A stretch of DNA of 64,000 bases from Phycisphaeraceae bacterium (GCA_007693965.1 RECQ01000044.1:1-64000); one strand, 5' to 3'. Shown: positions 1 to 8,127, counted from the stretch's first letter. Made by a program: numbers and translations. The notes: generated from the sequence alone by a model not told the origin.

Positions 1-119
1 AACTCAGGATTGCTCAGAAAATCACTTGACATCAACACAGCCGCTCTGTGGTGATGCGCCCCGATGCGGTTTCCCCGGCGCCCGGCTACCCTTCTCGTGT
101 GAGCGAAATCCTCGCCGAC

Positions 120-1205
120 ATGCCGCCCGCCGTCGTCGCCCGTCTGGACGACCTCGCCGCCCGGCGCGACGCCCTGGCGGCGAGGCTCTCCGACCCCGAA
201 GTTCTCACCGACCACCGCGCCGTGCGCGACCTTTCTATTAAGAAGGCCGCCCTCGACGACACCGTCGACCGCTACCGGCGCCTGCAGTCCCTCGAAACCG
301 AGGCCGCCGAGCTGCGCGAGGCGGTCCGCGGCGGCGACGACCCCGAGCTCGCCCAGCTCGCCCGCGAGGAGCTGCCCAAACTCGAAGCCCAGGCCCGCGC
401 CCTGGCCGAGGCCCTGCTCGAATCGCTCGTCACCGCCGACGATCGCGCTATCGGCTCTGTCATCCTCGAAATCCGCGCCGGCGTCGGCGGCGACGAGGCC
501 GCCCTGTGGGCCGGCGACCTGCTCACCATGTACCAGCGCCTCGCCGAGGCCCGCGGCTGGAGCTTCGAGATGATGGAGCTGCACGGTTCGGTCTCCCACG
601 CCGCGGGAGGAGGCGTGAAGCACGCCGTCATCAACATCGCCGGTGAGGGCGCCTGGTCCGACCTGGCCCACGAGGCCGGCGTCCACTGCGTGAAGCGCGT
701 GCCCGCCACCGAGACGCAGGGGCGCATCCACACCAGCACCGCCACCATCGCCGCACTGCCCGAGCCCGAGGAAGTCGACCTCAAGATCGACCCCGCCGAC
801 GTCACCGAGCACATCACCACCGCCCAGGGCCCCGGCGGCCAGAACGTGAACAAGGTGGCGACCGCCGTCCACCTCATCCACGAGCCCACCGGCGTCGAGG
901 TGCGCATGCAGGAGAGCAAGAGCCAGCGCCAGAACAAGGAAAAAGCCTGGCGCCTGCTCCGCGCCCGCCTCTACGAGCTGGAGATGGAAAAACAACGCGC
1001 CCAGCGCGACCAGGCCCGCAGCGCCCAGATCGGCGCCGCCGGCAGAAGCGAACGCATCCGCACCTACCGCTACAAGGAAAACATCGCCGTCGACCACCGG
1101 CTGAACGAAAGCTTCAGCCTGCAGTCACTGCTGGCGGGGGAGATGGGGGACTTGATGGAGGCCCTGCGGCGGCGCGAGGTGGCGGAGCGGTTGGAGCGGT
1201 TGTGA
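120..1205 (+). CDS. prfA: Peptide chain release factor 1
   Basis: Class I release factor that reads UAA/UAG in the ribosomal A site and releases the finished peptide. The 361-residue product has an N-terminal helical domain, the RF1-type P-A-T stop-reading tripeptide near residue 198 (RVPATETQGRIHTS) and the catalytic GGQ at about residues 239-241 (GPGGQNVNK). P-x-T rather than S-P-F separates it from RF2. The frame is open back to 48, but MPPAVVARLDDL matches the usual RF1 N-terminus and gives the usual length (E. coli 360), so ATG 120 is preferred; GTG 99 is the alternative. No prmC methyltransferase gene follows; an F1 repeat does. Confidence 0.96.
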   Translation: MPPAVVARLDDLAARRDALAARLSDPEVLTDHRAVRDLSIKKAALDDTVDRYRRLQSLETEAAELREAVRGGDDPELAQLAREELPKLEAQARALAEALLESLVTADDRAIGSVILEIRAGVGGDEAALWAGDLLTMYQRLAEARGWSFEMMELHGSVSHAAGGGVKHAVINIAGEGAWSDLAHEAGVHCVKRVPATETQGRIHTSTATIAALPEPEEVDLKIDPADVTEHITTAQGPGGQNVNKVATAVHLIHEPTGVEVRMQESKSQRQNKEKAWRLLRARLYELEMEKQRAQRDQARSAQIGAAGRSERIRTYRYKENIAVDHRLNESFSLQSLLAGEMGDLMEALRRREVAERLERL

Positions 1206-1263
1206 ATGCAGCGGATCACGCGTAACGATATTTGCGGATGGTCTGACCTAAAGTATCCAATTC

Positions 1264-1425
1264 GGGTGCCACGCCCAGCGAGGTCTTCCGAGTCGGGCGT
1301 GCGAACGTGGACAGCGCCTTGCGTCAACATGTGCGCACGAAAGAACGATCGAGCATCACCGGAAGTTTCGGCGCGCCCCTCGCGAATCCACGCCCGACTC
1401 CCTCCGGTCGCTGGGCGTGCCACCC
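1264..1425. repeat. F1 palindromic element, copy A (162 bp)
   Basis: Fills most of the 315-base gap between prfA and the FKBP gene. Left arm 1264-1301 and right arm 1389-1425 are near-perfect reverse complements (arm starts GGGTGCCACGCCCAGCGA), with a non-palindromic middle of about 87 bp. The same structure recurs at 2955-3116 and 3208-3368 with nearly identical length and the same orientation. No coding content. A non-autonomous MITE-like or REP-like element is the best description. Confidence 0.85.
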
Positions 1426-1520
1426 GCCGAGCAGCTGGATAGTCTCTCATCCAAAATATGCGAGAATCTGAACCCCACCCGGCCCCACGGCCGGACAACA
1501 CTGGAGAGGAAAGAGCGATC

Positions 1521-2276
1521 ATGCGAACACAACGATTCAAAACCGGGCAGGCGGCGCTTCTCGTGGCGATCATCTTCGCAGCGGCGGCGAGCGTCGCCGG
1601 ACTCGGCCGCCACGCCGGCGTCGCGAACGCCAACCAGCCCGCCGCGGGCGCCGACATCACCTCGTACGCCATCGGCTACGACGTCGCCCGCGACGCCCTG
1701 GCCGTCCTCGAGTCGGAGGGCGTGACCTTCGACGCCGAGAGCATGGTCCGCGGCTTCCGCGACGCCCTCGCGAAGCGCGACGCCCGGTTCAGCGACATCG
1801 ACATGGAGGCCGCACTCACGCGGCTGGAGCGCGAGGTCTCCACCCGCCTCGCCGAAGAGCGCGTGAAGGAGGACCCCGTCTTCCGCGCCCTGGCGGAAGA
1901 GAACGCGCGCAAGTCCGGGGCGCTCCTGCAGCGTTTCAGCCAGCGCGAGGGCGCCGAATCCATCGGCGCCGGCGTCTGGCGCATCGTGATGAACGCCGGC
2001 GAAGGCCCGCCCCCCGGCGCCGACGACATCGTCACCATCAGCTTCTCCGTCGCCAATGCGGACGGATCCATCGTCGCCCAGCGCATCGGCAAGCAGGTCC
2101 GCGTCTCCGGCATGATCGACGGCGGCAGGCGCGCTCTGGAGCGCATGAGCCCCGGCGCCCGCTGGGTGATCGCCATCCCCGCCGAACAGGCCTTCGGAAT
2201 CGGCGGCCTGGCGCCCGACATCGGCCCCAACCAGGCGCTCATCGTCGACTGCACGCTCGAAAGCGTCGAGCGATGA
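1521..2276 (+). CDS. Secreted FKBP-type peptidyl-prolyl isomerase
   Basis: Likely a periplasmic or surface prolyl isomerase of the Mip/FkpA type. Residues 1-38 form a signal peptide (basic start, then ALLVAIIFAAAASVAG). An FKBP_N-like helical segment follows (YAIGYDVARDAL, then MVRGFRDALAKRDARFSDID), and the C-terminal FKBP fold ends with ERMSPGARWVIAIPAEQAFG and GPNQALIVDCTLES, close to the family W-x-x-x-I-P-x-x-x-A-Y-G and P-N-x-x-L-x-F-x-x-x-L patterns. The usual F-D-S-S strand is not recognisable, so catalysis is not certain. ATG 1521 follows a GAGAGGA ribosome site. The stop overlaps the next start by 4 nt. Confidence 0.82.
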   Translation: MRTQRFKTGQAALLVAIIFAAAASVAGLGRHAGVANANQPAAGADITSYAIGYDVARDALAVLESEGVTFDAESMVRGFRDALAKRDARFSDIDMEAALTRLEREVSTRLAEERVKEDPVFRALAEENARKSGALLQRFSQREGAESIGAGVWRIVMNAGEGPPPGADDIVTISFSVANADGSIVAQRIGKQVRVSGMIDGGRRALERMSPGARWVIAIPAEQAFGIGGLAPDIGPNQALIVDCTLESVER

Positions 2277-2905
2277 GCGCCCACGCTCCACGCCGCCGCC
2301 CCAGTGGCCGTGCGCCCGCGCGCCTCGCGGCCTTCGGCGCCCTTGCGCTCCTCGTCGGCCTCGCCGCGGCCCAGTACGCGCTCGACGCCGGACTCGGAAC
2401 CTCGCGCATCAACCCCGCTTCGCAGCGCGCGTCCGTCTCCCAGCCGGTCTTCACCCTCAACCGCACGACCGGCGAGTTCCAGCACAACCCGGCCAACGCG
2501 TTCAACGATCCGATCTACAGGATCCACCAGCGCTACACGCACGATCGCTTCACCTACTTCGACGCCGGCAGAAACGACCCGCTGCGAACATTCGCCCCCG
2601 GAAGGGACGATCCGCTTCGAACCAGCCGCATGGGATCGCCGGTCTCTCCGGCCCTCACGGGAACACGTTCGATGCGCATCGCTCCGACGCGCCTGCCGAC
2701 CGTACAGCCATTCTCGCCCGCAGCGCCCGCCCCCGGCATGGCCCCCTCGCCCTACTCCGCCGCCCGCCATGCGCCGATGCCCGGAACCATGCCGGCGCCG
2801 ATGCGACCGCACACGGCGCCCATGCACACAGCGCCCATGCACACCGGCGTCGGCACGCTGAAGGCCCCCACCTACCGCGTCACCGGCGGCGGGCGCAGGA
2901 GATAA
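2273..2905 (+). CDS. Secreted or anchored hypothetical protein with His/Met/Pro-rich tail
   Basis: Function unknown. The ATG overlaps the FKBP stop (ATGA), so the two are translationally coupled. A basic N-terminus leads into one hydrophobic segment (about residues 17-34, LAAFGALALLVGLAAAQYA), a signal peptide or anchor. The middle is polar with a repeated D-P-L-R-T motif (NDPLRTFAP, DDPLRTSRM). The C-terminal 80 residues are Pro/Ala/Met rich and contain the tandem HTAPMHTAPMHT. A His/Met tail can bind metals, but nothing else supports that. The FKBP neighbour may fold this exported proline-rich protein (inference). Confidence 0.7.
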   Translation: MSAHAPRRRPSGRAPARLAAFGALALLVGLAAAQYALDAGLGTSRINPASQRASVSQPVFTLNRTTGEFQHNPANAFNDPIYRIHQRYTHDRFTYFDAGRNDPLRTFAPGRDDPLRTSRMGSPVSPALTGTRSMRIAPTRLPTVQPFSPAAPAPGMAPSPYSAARHAPMPGTMPAPMRPHTAPMHTAPMHTGVGTLKAPTYRVTGGGRRR

Positions 2906-2954
2906 CGCCGCGACCTTTCCGAAGGCGTGCGGCTCGATTTACAGTTTCGTATTC

Positions 2955-3116
2955 GGGTGCCACGCCCAGCGAGGTCCTCCGAGTCGGGCGTGCGGACGAG
3001 AACAGTGCACAGCGTCGACGTATGCGCACGAATGAAGGGTCGAGCATCGCCGGTAGGTTCGGCGCGTCCCGCGCGAGGCCACGCCCGACTCCCTTTGGTC
3101 GCTGGGCGTGGCACCC
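2955..3116. repeat. F1 palindromic element, copy B (162 bp)
   Basis: Second F1 copy: arms 2955-2992 and 3080-3116 are inverted repeats of each other and match copy A, and the central region is also clearly related (a shared GCGCACGAA and TCGAGCATCGCCGG). It lies in the 512-base gap between the hypothetical protein and the PhzF-like gene, which holds copies B and C and a duplicated gene start and no intact gene. Confidence 0.85.
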
Positions 3117-3145
3117 ATCTGCGGTAAGTACAGAAAGATCGCACC

Positions 3146-3175
3146 ATGCCCCCCATCCCAATCTGGCAGATCGAC
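3146..3175 (+). pseudogene. Duplicated first ten codons of the PhzF-like gene
   Basis: Bases 3146-3175 repeat the first 30 nt of the gene at 3418 with one mismatch (second-position codon CCC here, GCC there; both read M-P-x-I-P-I-W-Q-I-D). Similarity stops after that and F1 copy C begins 32 bp later. It is a stranded 5' gene fragment, not an expressed gene. Confidence 0.75.
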
Positions 3176-3207
3176 GGCGGGTGGCCCGACCAAAAAGTAT
3201 CCAACCC

Positions 3208-3368
3208 GGGTGCCACGCCCAGCGAGGTCTTCCGAGTCGGGCGTGCGAACAGGGTCAGTGTGCAGCGTTGACATGTGCATACGAATGAAGAGTCGAGCAT
3301 CGCCGGAGTGCATGGCACGTCCCGCGCGAAGCACGCCCGACTCCCTTCGGTCGCTGGGCGTGGCACCC
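3208..3368. repeat. F1 palindromic element, copy C (161 bp)
   Basis: Third F1 copy: arms 3208-3245 and 3332-3368. It is preceded by AAAAGTATCCAA, similar to the sequence before copy A (TAAAGTATCCAA), so the mobile or copied unit may extend about 12 bp beyond the left arm. It lies directly upstream of the PhzF-like gene and separates that gene from the duplicated start at 3146. Confidence 0.85.
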
Positions 3369-3417
3369 GTTAGAGAGCGCCGCCACCCGTCCGCTGCACA
3401 CCAAAAAAGAACACAAA

Positions 3418-4212
3418 ATGCCCGCCATCCCAATCTGGCAGATCGACGCATTCACCGCCCGCCCCTTCTCCGGCAACCCCGCCGCCGTCTGTCTGCTCGA
3501 CGCCGAGCGCGATGCGCCGTGGATGCAGTCCGTCGCCGCGGAGATGAACCTTTCCGAAACCGCCTTCGTGCGACGCATCGACGACGGTTTCTCCCTGCGC
3601 TGGTTCACCCCCGGCGTCGAGGTCGATCTCTGCGGCCACGCCACGCTGGCCTCCGCGTTCGCGCTCTGGAGCTCCGGCGCTGCAGAGGAACACGAACAGA
3701 TCCGCTTCCACACACGCAGCGGCGTGCTCACCGCATCGCGCGATGGCGACATCATCCTCCTCGACTTCCCCACGCGGCCCGCCTCGCCGTGCGACCCTCC
3801 GAACGGCCTCCTCGAATCCCTCGGCCTCGACAGCCCGCACTACGTCGGCGCGACGACGGAGGATCGGCTGCTTGTCGTCACCGATGCGCCGGCGCTCCGC
3901 GCGCTGCGGCCCGATTTCCGGCGCCTCGCGGGCGCGGCGCCCCACGGCGTCATCGTCGCCGCGGCGTCTGACGATCCTGACTTCGACTTCCTCTCCCGCT
4001 TCTTCGCGCCCGCCTACGGCGTCGATGAGGACCCCGTCACCGGCTCGGCCCACTGCTGCCTCGGGCCATACTGGAGCGAGCGGCTCGGCAAGTCGGACAT
4101 GGTCGCCCGCCAGATCTCCCGCCGCGGCGGGGTGGTGCATCTCCGCGCCCGCGGCGATCGCGTCATCCTCGGGGGCCGGGCCGTTCCGGTCATGCGTGGC
4201 GAGCTGCTCTGA
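3418..4212 (+). CDS. PhzF-family isomerase/epimerase-like protein
   Basis: Member of the PhzF/diaminopimelate-epimerase fold family; most members are uncharacterised, and this one is not in a phenazine cluster. Diagnostic segments are the N-terminal IDAFTARPFSGNPAAVCLL, the S-E-T-A-F-V stretch carrying the catalytic Glu of the family, FTPGVEVDLCGHATLASAFAL, and DEDPVTGSAHCCLGPYW near residues 203-219. At 264 residues it has the usual length. No Shine-Dalgarno is visible before ATG 3418, which lies 49 bp after F1 copy C. The substrate is unknown. Confidence 0.88.
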   Translation: MPAIPIWQIDAFTARPFSGNPAAVCLLDAERDAPWMQSVAAEMNLSETAFVRRIDDGFSLRWFTPGVEVDLCGHATLASAFALWSSGAAEEHEQIRFHTRSGVLTASRDGDIILLDFPTRPASPCDPPNGLLESLGLDSPHYVGATTEDRLLVVTDAPALRALRPDFRRLAGAAPHGVIVAAASDDPDFDFLSRFFAPAYGVDEDPVTGSAHCCLGPYWSERLGKSDMVARQISRRGGVVHLRARGDRVILGGRAVPVMRGELL

Positions 4213-4234
4213 ACAGACCGGCGCCGCTCCGGCG

Positions 4235-4240
4235 TACACT
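4235..4240 (+). promoter_or_regulatory. TACACT -10-like box before a start codon
   Basis: TACACT ends 9 nt before ATG 4250, and no ribosome site lies between. The spacing fits a leaderless or nearly leaderless transcript. The same arrangement recurs before several genes in this window. Confidence 0.35.
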
Positions 4241-4249
4241 CTGCACGCC

Positions 4250-5221
4250 ATGCCCGACCTCGCCGTCAATTACGAAGACATCGCCGCCGCCGCCGGACGC
4301 ATCGCGGGGATCGCCAACCGCACGCCCGTCATGACCTCGCGCACCGTGAACGAGCGCACCGGCGCCGAGGTCTTCTTCAAGTGCGAGAACTTCCAGCGCG
4401 CCGGCGCCTTCAAATTCCGCGGCGCCTGCAACGCCACGCGCCGCCTCACTCCCGAGCAGCGACAGCGCGGCGTGCTCACCTATTCATCCGGCAACCACGC
4501 CCAGGCACTCGCCCTCGCGTGCAAACTCGTCGAGACGCCGCTGACAATCGTCATGCCCGACGACGCACCCGCGGTGAAGGTCGCGGCGTCCCGCGGCTAC
4601 GGCGCCGAGGTCATCCTCTACGACCCCGACCAGACCAAGCGCGAACAGCTCGGCTCCAAACTCGCCGAAGAACGCGGCCTCTCGCTCATCCCGCCCTACG
4701 ACCACCCGCACATCGTCGCCGGCGCCGGCACGTGCGCCAAGGAATTCATCGAAGAGGTCGGCCCGCTCGATCTCCTCCTCGTCTGCTGCGGCGGGGGCGG
4801 GCTGCTCTCCGGCTGCGCCATCTCGACGAAACACCTCGCGCCCGGCTGCCGCGTGATCGGCGTCGAGCCCGACGGGGGCGACGACGGCGTGCGATCCTTC
4901 AAAACCCGCGAGCTGCAGAGGGTGGCGAACCCGCAGACCATCGCCGATGGCGCCAAAACGCCGTCGCTGGGGCGCATCAACTTCCCCATCATCCTCGAAC
5001 ACGTGGACGACATGGTGAGCGTGAGCGACGCCCAGATCGTCAGCGCCATGCGCGTGCTGTGGGAGCGGATGAAGCTGGTCGTCGAACCGACGGGCGCCCT
5101 GGCGACCGCGGCCCTGCTCGAGGGCGTCGTCCCGGCGCCGCGGGGAGGGCGCATCGGCGTCGTTCTCAGCGGCGGCAACGTGGATCTGGCCCGCGTCGGG
5201 GAGCTTTTCGCCGGCGCCTGA
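4250..5221 (+). CDS. PLP-dependent threonine/serine dehydratase family enzyme
   Basis: Fold-type II PLP enzyme that likely deaminates threonine, serine or a hydroxyaspartate to a 2-oxo acid. The 323-residue length fits the short catabolic TdcB / serine racemase / hydroxyaspartate ammonia-lyase group; there is no C-terminal ACT-like regulatory domain as in biosynthetic IlvA. The PLP lysine lies in AGAFKFRGA (family S-F-K-x-R-G-A), the substrate loop is S-S-G-N-H-A-Q-A, and the phosphate-binding loop is C-C-G-G-G-G-L-L-S-G. S-G-G-N-V-D closes the active site. Start ATG 4250 gives the standard N-terminus. Exact substrate not determinable. Confidence 0.9.
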   Translation: MPDLAVNYEDIAAAAGRIAGIANRTPVMTSRTVNERTGAEVFFKCENFQRAGAFKFRGACNATRRLTPEQRQRGVLTYSSGNHAQALALACKLVETPLTIVMPDDAPAVKVAASRGYGAEVILYDPDQTKREQLGSKLAEERGLSLIPPYDHPHIVAGAGTCAKEFIEEVGPLDLLLVCCGGGGLLSGCAISTKHLAPGCRVIGVEPDGGDDGVRSFKTRELQRVANPQTIADGAKTPSLGRINFPIILEHVDDMVSVSDAQIVSAMRVLWERMKLVVEPTGALATAALLEGVVPAPRGGRIGVVLSGGNVDLARVGELFAGA

Positions 5222-5241
5222 GCCTCGACGCCCGGCCCCCG

Positions 5242-5247
5242 TATCAT
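5242..5247 (+). promoter_or_regulatory. TATCAT -10-like box before a start codon
   Basis: TATCAT ends 12 nt before ATG 5260, with only a C-rich stretch between and no purine-rich ribosome site. It suggests a very short leader. Confidence 0.35.
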
Positions 5248-5259
5248 CCCCGGCCCCCC

Positions 5260-6285
5260 ATGCCCACAAATCCCACCAACCCCACCAACCTCAAACGATT
5301 TCTGACCGACGAGGCCTCCGACATCCACCCCGCCGTGCGCGGCTGGCTGCCGGAAGAGCGCATCCGCGCCAACCGCCGCGCCGAGATTGAGCACGACCTC
5401 TCCGCCGAACGCGGCCTCGAGCTGGTCGAGCTGGATGGCGACTTCGCGGGCCACGCCGCGATCGCGCACCCCTTCACGCGCCAGCTCCCCGCGACATCCG
5501 AAACGTCGCCGACGCCCGGCGCTGCACTCTCGCTTGCCGATTCACACTGCGTCACCGTCGAGCACCGCACCTTCCCGCTCACCACCGGCGACGCGGTGCG
5601 GGCCCTGCGCGACGCCATGAGGGCGCGTTTTTCTGATTGTCTGGAGATGCGCGTGTATCGGCGCTCCGGCGCCGGGCGCGACATCGAGGCGCTGGCGCAC
5701 GAGGCCGGTCTTCCGCCGGGCGCTGTCGCCCACGGCAGGCGCCTTCTGGCGGCGCCGGTCGCGTCCATCCAGGCGCTGCCCGACCCCGAGCGCATCGAGC
5801 GCGTCGAGGCGAAGCCCGCCGAGAACATCGACTTCTACGACGAATACGCCGCCCACTATCTCCAGGCCCGCCATGAACGCCCCGAGATCGCCCACGCCAT
5901 CCCCGTCGAATCGCGCGAAGCGATGCGGGGCTACCTCGCCGAGGGGCTGCTCTTCCGCGTCCTCATCGACGGGCGCATGGGCGGCGTGATGGCCGGCAAA
6001 CGCACACACTTCGCGGGCATGCACGGCTACATCGTGCAGGAAAAATTCCTCTACCCCGAATACCGCGGCCAGCGCCTCGCCTCCGCCGCCCAAAGACGCT
6101 TCGTGCGCGCCCTGGACGCGTCGGACCAGCAGCTCCTCTTCGGCTTCATCCACCCCCGCAACGTCTGGTCCCTCAAAGCCGCGGCGAAAGACGGACGCGT
6201 CGATGTCGGCGGCTATTCATTCTTCCGACTCGACGACGAGGCATACGACGAACCGATCGTGGACCGCGTGGCTCGGGGAGATTGA
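5260..6285 (+). CDS. GNAT-fold acetyltransferase-like protein
   Basis: A 341-residue protein whose C-terminal part resembles a GNAT domain: the FRVLIDGRMGGVMAGKR strand pair, then FLYPEYRGQRLASAAQRRFV, which fits the acetyl-CoA-binding Q/R-x-x-G-x-G/A motif, then a late GFIHPRNVWSLKAA segment in which family members often carry the N-x-x-S-x-x-x-A pattern. The N-terminal 200 residues are not recognised. The substrate is unknown. The MPTNPTNPTN start reflects a short ACCAACCCC repeat in the DNA. Its TGA stop forms the outer edge of an F2 hairpin. Confidence 0.65.
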   Translation: MPTNPTNPTNLKRFLTDEASDIHPAVRGWLPEERIRANRRAEIEHDLSAERGLELVELDGDFAGHAAIAHPFTRQLPATSETSPTPGAALSLADSHCVTVEHRTFPLTTGDAVRALRDAMRARFSDCLEMRVYRRSGAGRDIEALAHEAGLPPGAVAHGRRLLAAPVASIQALPDPERIERVEAKPAENIDFYDEYAAHYLQARHERPEIAHAIPVESREAMRGYLAEGLLFRVLIDGRMGGVMAGKRTHFAGMHGYIVQEKFLYPEYRGQRLASAAQRRFVRALDASDQQLLFGFIHPRNVWSLKAAAKDGRVDVGGYSFFRLDDEAYDEPIVDRVARGD

Positions 6286-6548
6286 ACTCAGAGGCCGCGG
6301 AGGGGCGCAGAGATGGAACGCGGAGGAAGACGGAGTTATTGAGGAAGACGGAGTCGGAAAAGAGAAGAAGATTGGGATTCTGATTCGGATGATTTCGGTG
6401 TGCGCACGCCGAACACCGCAGCGCCCGACTCACAAAAACCCACACACAATTCCCTCTTCATTCTTCCTCCGTCTTACTCAAAAACTCCGTCTCACTCCGC
6501 GTTCAATCTCTTTCCCCCCTCCGCGCCCCTCCGCGACCTCTGAGTTCA
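6283..6548. repeat. F2 palindromic element, copy 1
   Basis: Long imperfect inverted repeat between two convergent genes. The left side begins TGAACTCAGAGG at 6283 (the TGA is the GNAT stop) and the right side ends with the complement CCTCTGAGTTCA. Internal arms repeat purine-rich ACGCGGAG and GACGGAGTT motifs. The middle (about 6360-6470) is not palindromic. It may serve as a two-way terminator, and no gene is present. Confidence 0.75.
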
Positions 6549-6551
6549 AAA

Positions 6552-7730
6552 TCAAGCCGAAGCAGTCTCATGCCGGAGCTGTCCGCACGCCGCCTCGATG
6601 TCCCGGCCGCGGCTGGCGCGGATGTGGGCGTTCACGCCCCGTTCGCGCAGGATCTCCTGGAATCGGCGCACGTCCTCGGTCTTCGGCCGCCGGAACTCCA
6701 GCCCCCGCACCTCGTTGTAGCGGATCAGGTTCACGTTGCCGCGGAATCGTTTCGCCAGGGCCGCGAGCTGCTCGGCGTGTTCGGGCCGGTCGTTCACGCC
6801 CCCGAGCAGGATGTATTCCAGCGTGATCTCGCGCCCGGTCTTCCTGAACCACGCATCGCACGCGCTGAGCAGCTCGTCGATGGTGGTGTAGCTCGACCAT
6901 GGGATGAGCTTCCGGCGCAGCTCATCGTTCGGCGCGTGCAGCGAGAGGGCGAGCGTGACCGGCAGATCGAGCTGGGCCGCGAGCCTTTCGATGGCTTTGG
7001 GAAGGCCGACCGTCGAGATGGTGATCTTGCGGGCGGAAATGCCCATGCCCCACGGCGCCGCCAGTGTTTCGACGGCCTGCTTCACCGGCCCGAAATTCGC
7101 CAGCGGCTCGCCCATGCCCATGAAGACGATGTTGCTGATGCGCCCGACATCGGGAAGCCGGTTCAGCCGCCACACCTGCTCGACGATGCGCCCGGCGCTC
7201 AAGTTGCCGTCCAGGCCCCCGAGCCCCGATGCGCAGAAGCGGCAGCCGACCGGGCACCCCACCTGCGACGAAATACACGCGGTGCGGCGGGACCGATCAT
7301 CGTCATCAACGGGAATCATCACGCACTCGGTCTGGCGCGTCGGGTCGTCCGCCATGTCCGCAGCGCCGAGCACATGCAGGGAATGCCCGGCGCCGGTTTC
7401 CCTCGCTTGCGCTTCGGGCTCGTTGTCGGCGTCGTCGATCGCGCTGTCGCCGGCGCCCGGCCCATCCTCCCACTGAACCAGCAGCTTCTGCACCCCGTCG
7501 CTCGCAGCGCGATGGGCGATGGTGCGGCCGGAAAGAAACACCATCTCCCGCGCCAGCGTCTCACGATCACGCCCGCCGAGATTGGTCATGGCGCCGGGAT
7601 CGATCACGCCCTTGCGGTAGACCCAGTCGAGGATCTGATCGGCGCGGTACGGCGCCATCCCCCGGGCGACGCACCAGTCGCGCATGGTTTCGGGTGTGAA
7701 GGCGAAGATGTGGAATTCGGGGTGGCGCAC
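6552..7730 (-). CDS. rlmN: Dual-specificity 23S rRNA/tRNA adenine-C2 methyltransferase RlmN
   Basis: Radical-SAM enzyme that methylates C2 of A2503 in 23S rRNA and A37 in some tRNAs. The radical-SAM cysteines are in CPVGCRFCASGL; MGMGEPLANF, ARKITISTVG and LALSLHAPNDELR are the standard RlmN/Cfr blocks, and a C-terminal Cys lies in IEAACGQLR. Start is GTG 7730. Between the substrate domain and the CxxxCxxC there is an Asp/Glu/Ala-rich insert of about 45 residues that contains N-E-P-E-A-Q-A-R, encoded by a 27-nt repeat also present inside cysS. It lies 58 nt downstream of hepT, probably in the same transcript. Confidence 0.93.
   Translation of the reverse strand: MRHPEFHIFAFTPETMRDWCVARGMAPYRADQILDWVYRKGVIDPGAMTNLGGRDRETLAREMVFLSGRTIAHRAASDGVQKLLVQWEDGPGAGDSAIDDADNEPEAQARETGAGHSLHVLGAADMADDPTRQTECVMIPVDDDDRSRRTACISSQVGCPVGCRFCASGLGGLDGNLSAGRIVEQVWRLNRLPDVGRISNIVFMGMGEPLANFGPVKQAVETLAAPWGMGISARKITISTVGLPKAIERLAAQLDLPVTLALSLHAPNDELRRKLIPWSSYTTIDELLSACDAWFRKTGREITLEYILLGGVNDRPEHAEQLAALAKRFRGNVNLIRYNEVRGLEFRRPKTEDVRRFQEILRERGVNAHIRASRGRDIEAACGQLRHETASA
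7397..7430 (-). repeat. 27-nt NEPEAQAR micro-repeat inside rlmN
   Basis: On the minus strand this reads a core of the form CAACGAGCCCGAAGCGCAAG plus CGAGGGA. The same core occurs inside cysS (60971-61003) and, with changes, after alaS (36067-36093). Here it is in frame and adds N-E-P-E-A-Q-A-R to a loop of RlmN. Confidence 0.8.
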
Positions 7731-7788
7731 TGTGTATCAATCGACAACGAATAGATGCAGCGACAGCGATATGGATCTGATGAAGCCG

Positions 7789-8127
7789 CTACGTGGCATG
7801 GGGCCGAAGTTGCTCAAGCAAGGTGGGGACATCCCTGGTCGCAGTGCTCCACAACGGATCACTCAACGTCTTGCCGTAATGATGAACGAGCAGGTGTCGC
7901 ATCGAGATGATGTCTCGCCAGGGTATGTGATTCGTTGAATCGCGAAACTCTGAGGAGAGCTTGGTCGCGGCTTCTCCGATGATCACGATCTGTCGCTCTA
8001 CAGCGCTCACGGTCTTCTCATCCGCGCTGAAAGATTTTCGATCGTATCCCTTGCAGAATCGTTCGATGCGCTCGCAAGCATCGATGATGTCCAGAACAAG
8101 CGCAGTGTCAGATTCGTCAGGCGGCAT
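7789..8127 (-). CDS. hepT: HepT-like HEPN toxin (DUF86)
   Basis: Small all-helical HEPN-domain protein, 112 residues, of the HepT/DUF86 family. The family signature R-x4-H-x-Y is present as R-H-L-L-V-H-H-Y near residues 78-85. In characterised pairs HepT is an RNA-targeting toxin that is silenced when its MntA partner adenylylates the motif tyrosine. It starts ATG 8127 and overlaps the upstream mntA by 11 nt, the usual antitoxin-then-toxin arrangement. The motif is complete, so the toxin may be functional. Confidence 0.85.
   Translation of the reverse strand: MPPDESDTALVLDIIDACERIERFCKGYDRKSFSADEKTVSAVERQIVIIGEAATKLSSEFRDSTNHIPWRDIISMRHLLVHHYGKTLSDPLWSTATRDVPTLLEQLRPHAT

Noticed and set aside
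26-54. Promoter for prfA (TTGACA at 26-31)
   Set aside because: The -35 is perfect but no acceptable -10 lies 16-18 nt downstream.
2872-3366. Several overlapping frames through the F1 repeats with similar translations
   Set aside because: They are repeat DNA read as protein; the similarity reflects the palindromic element, not a gene family.
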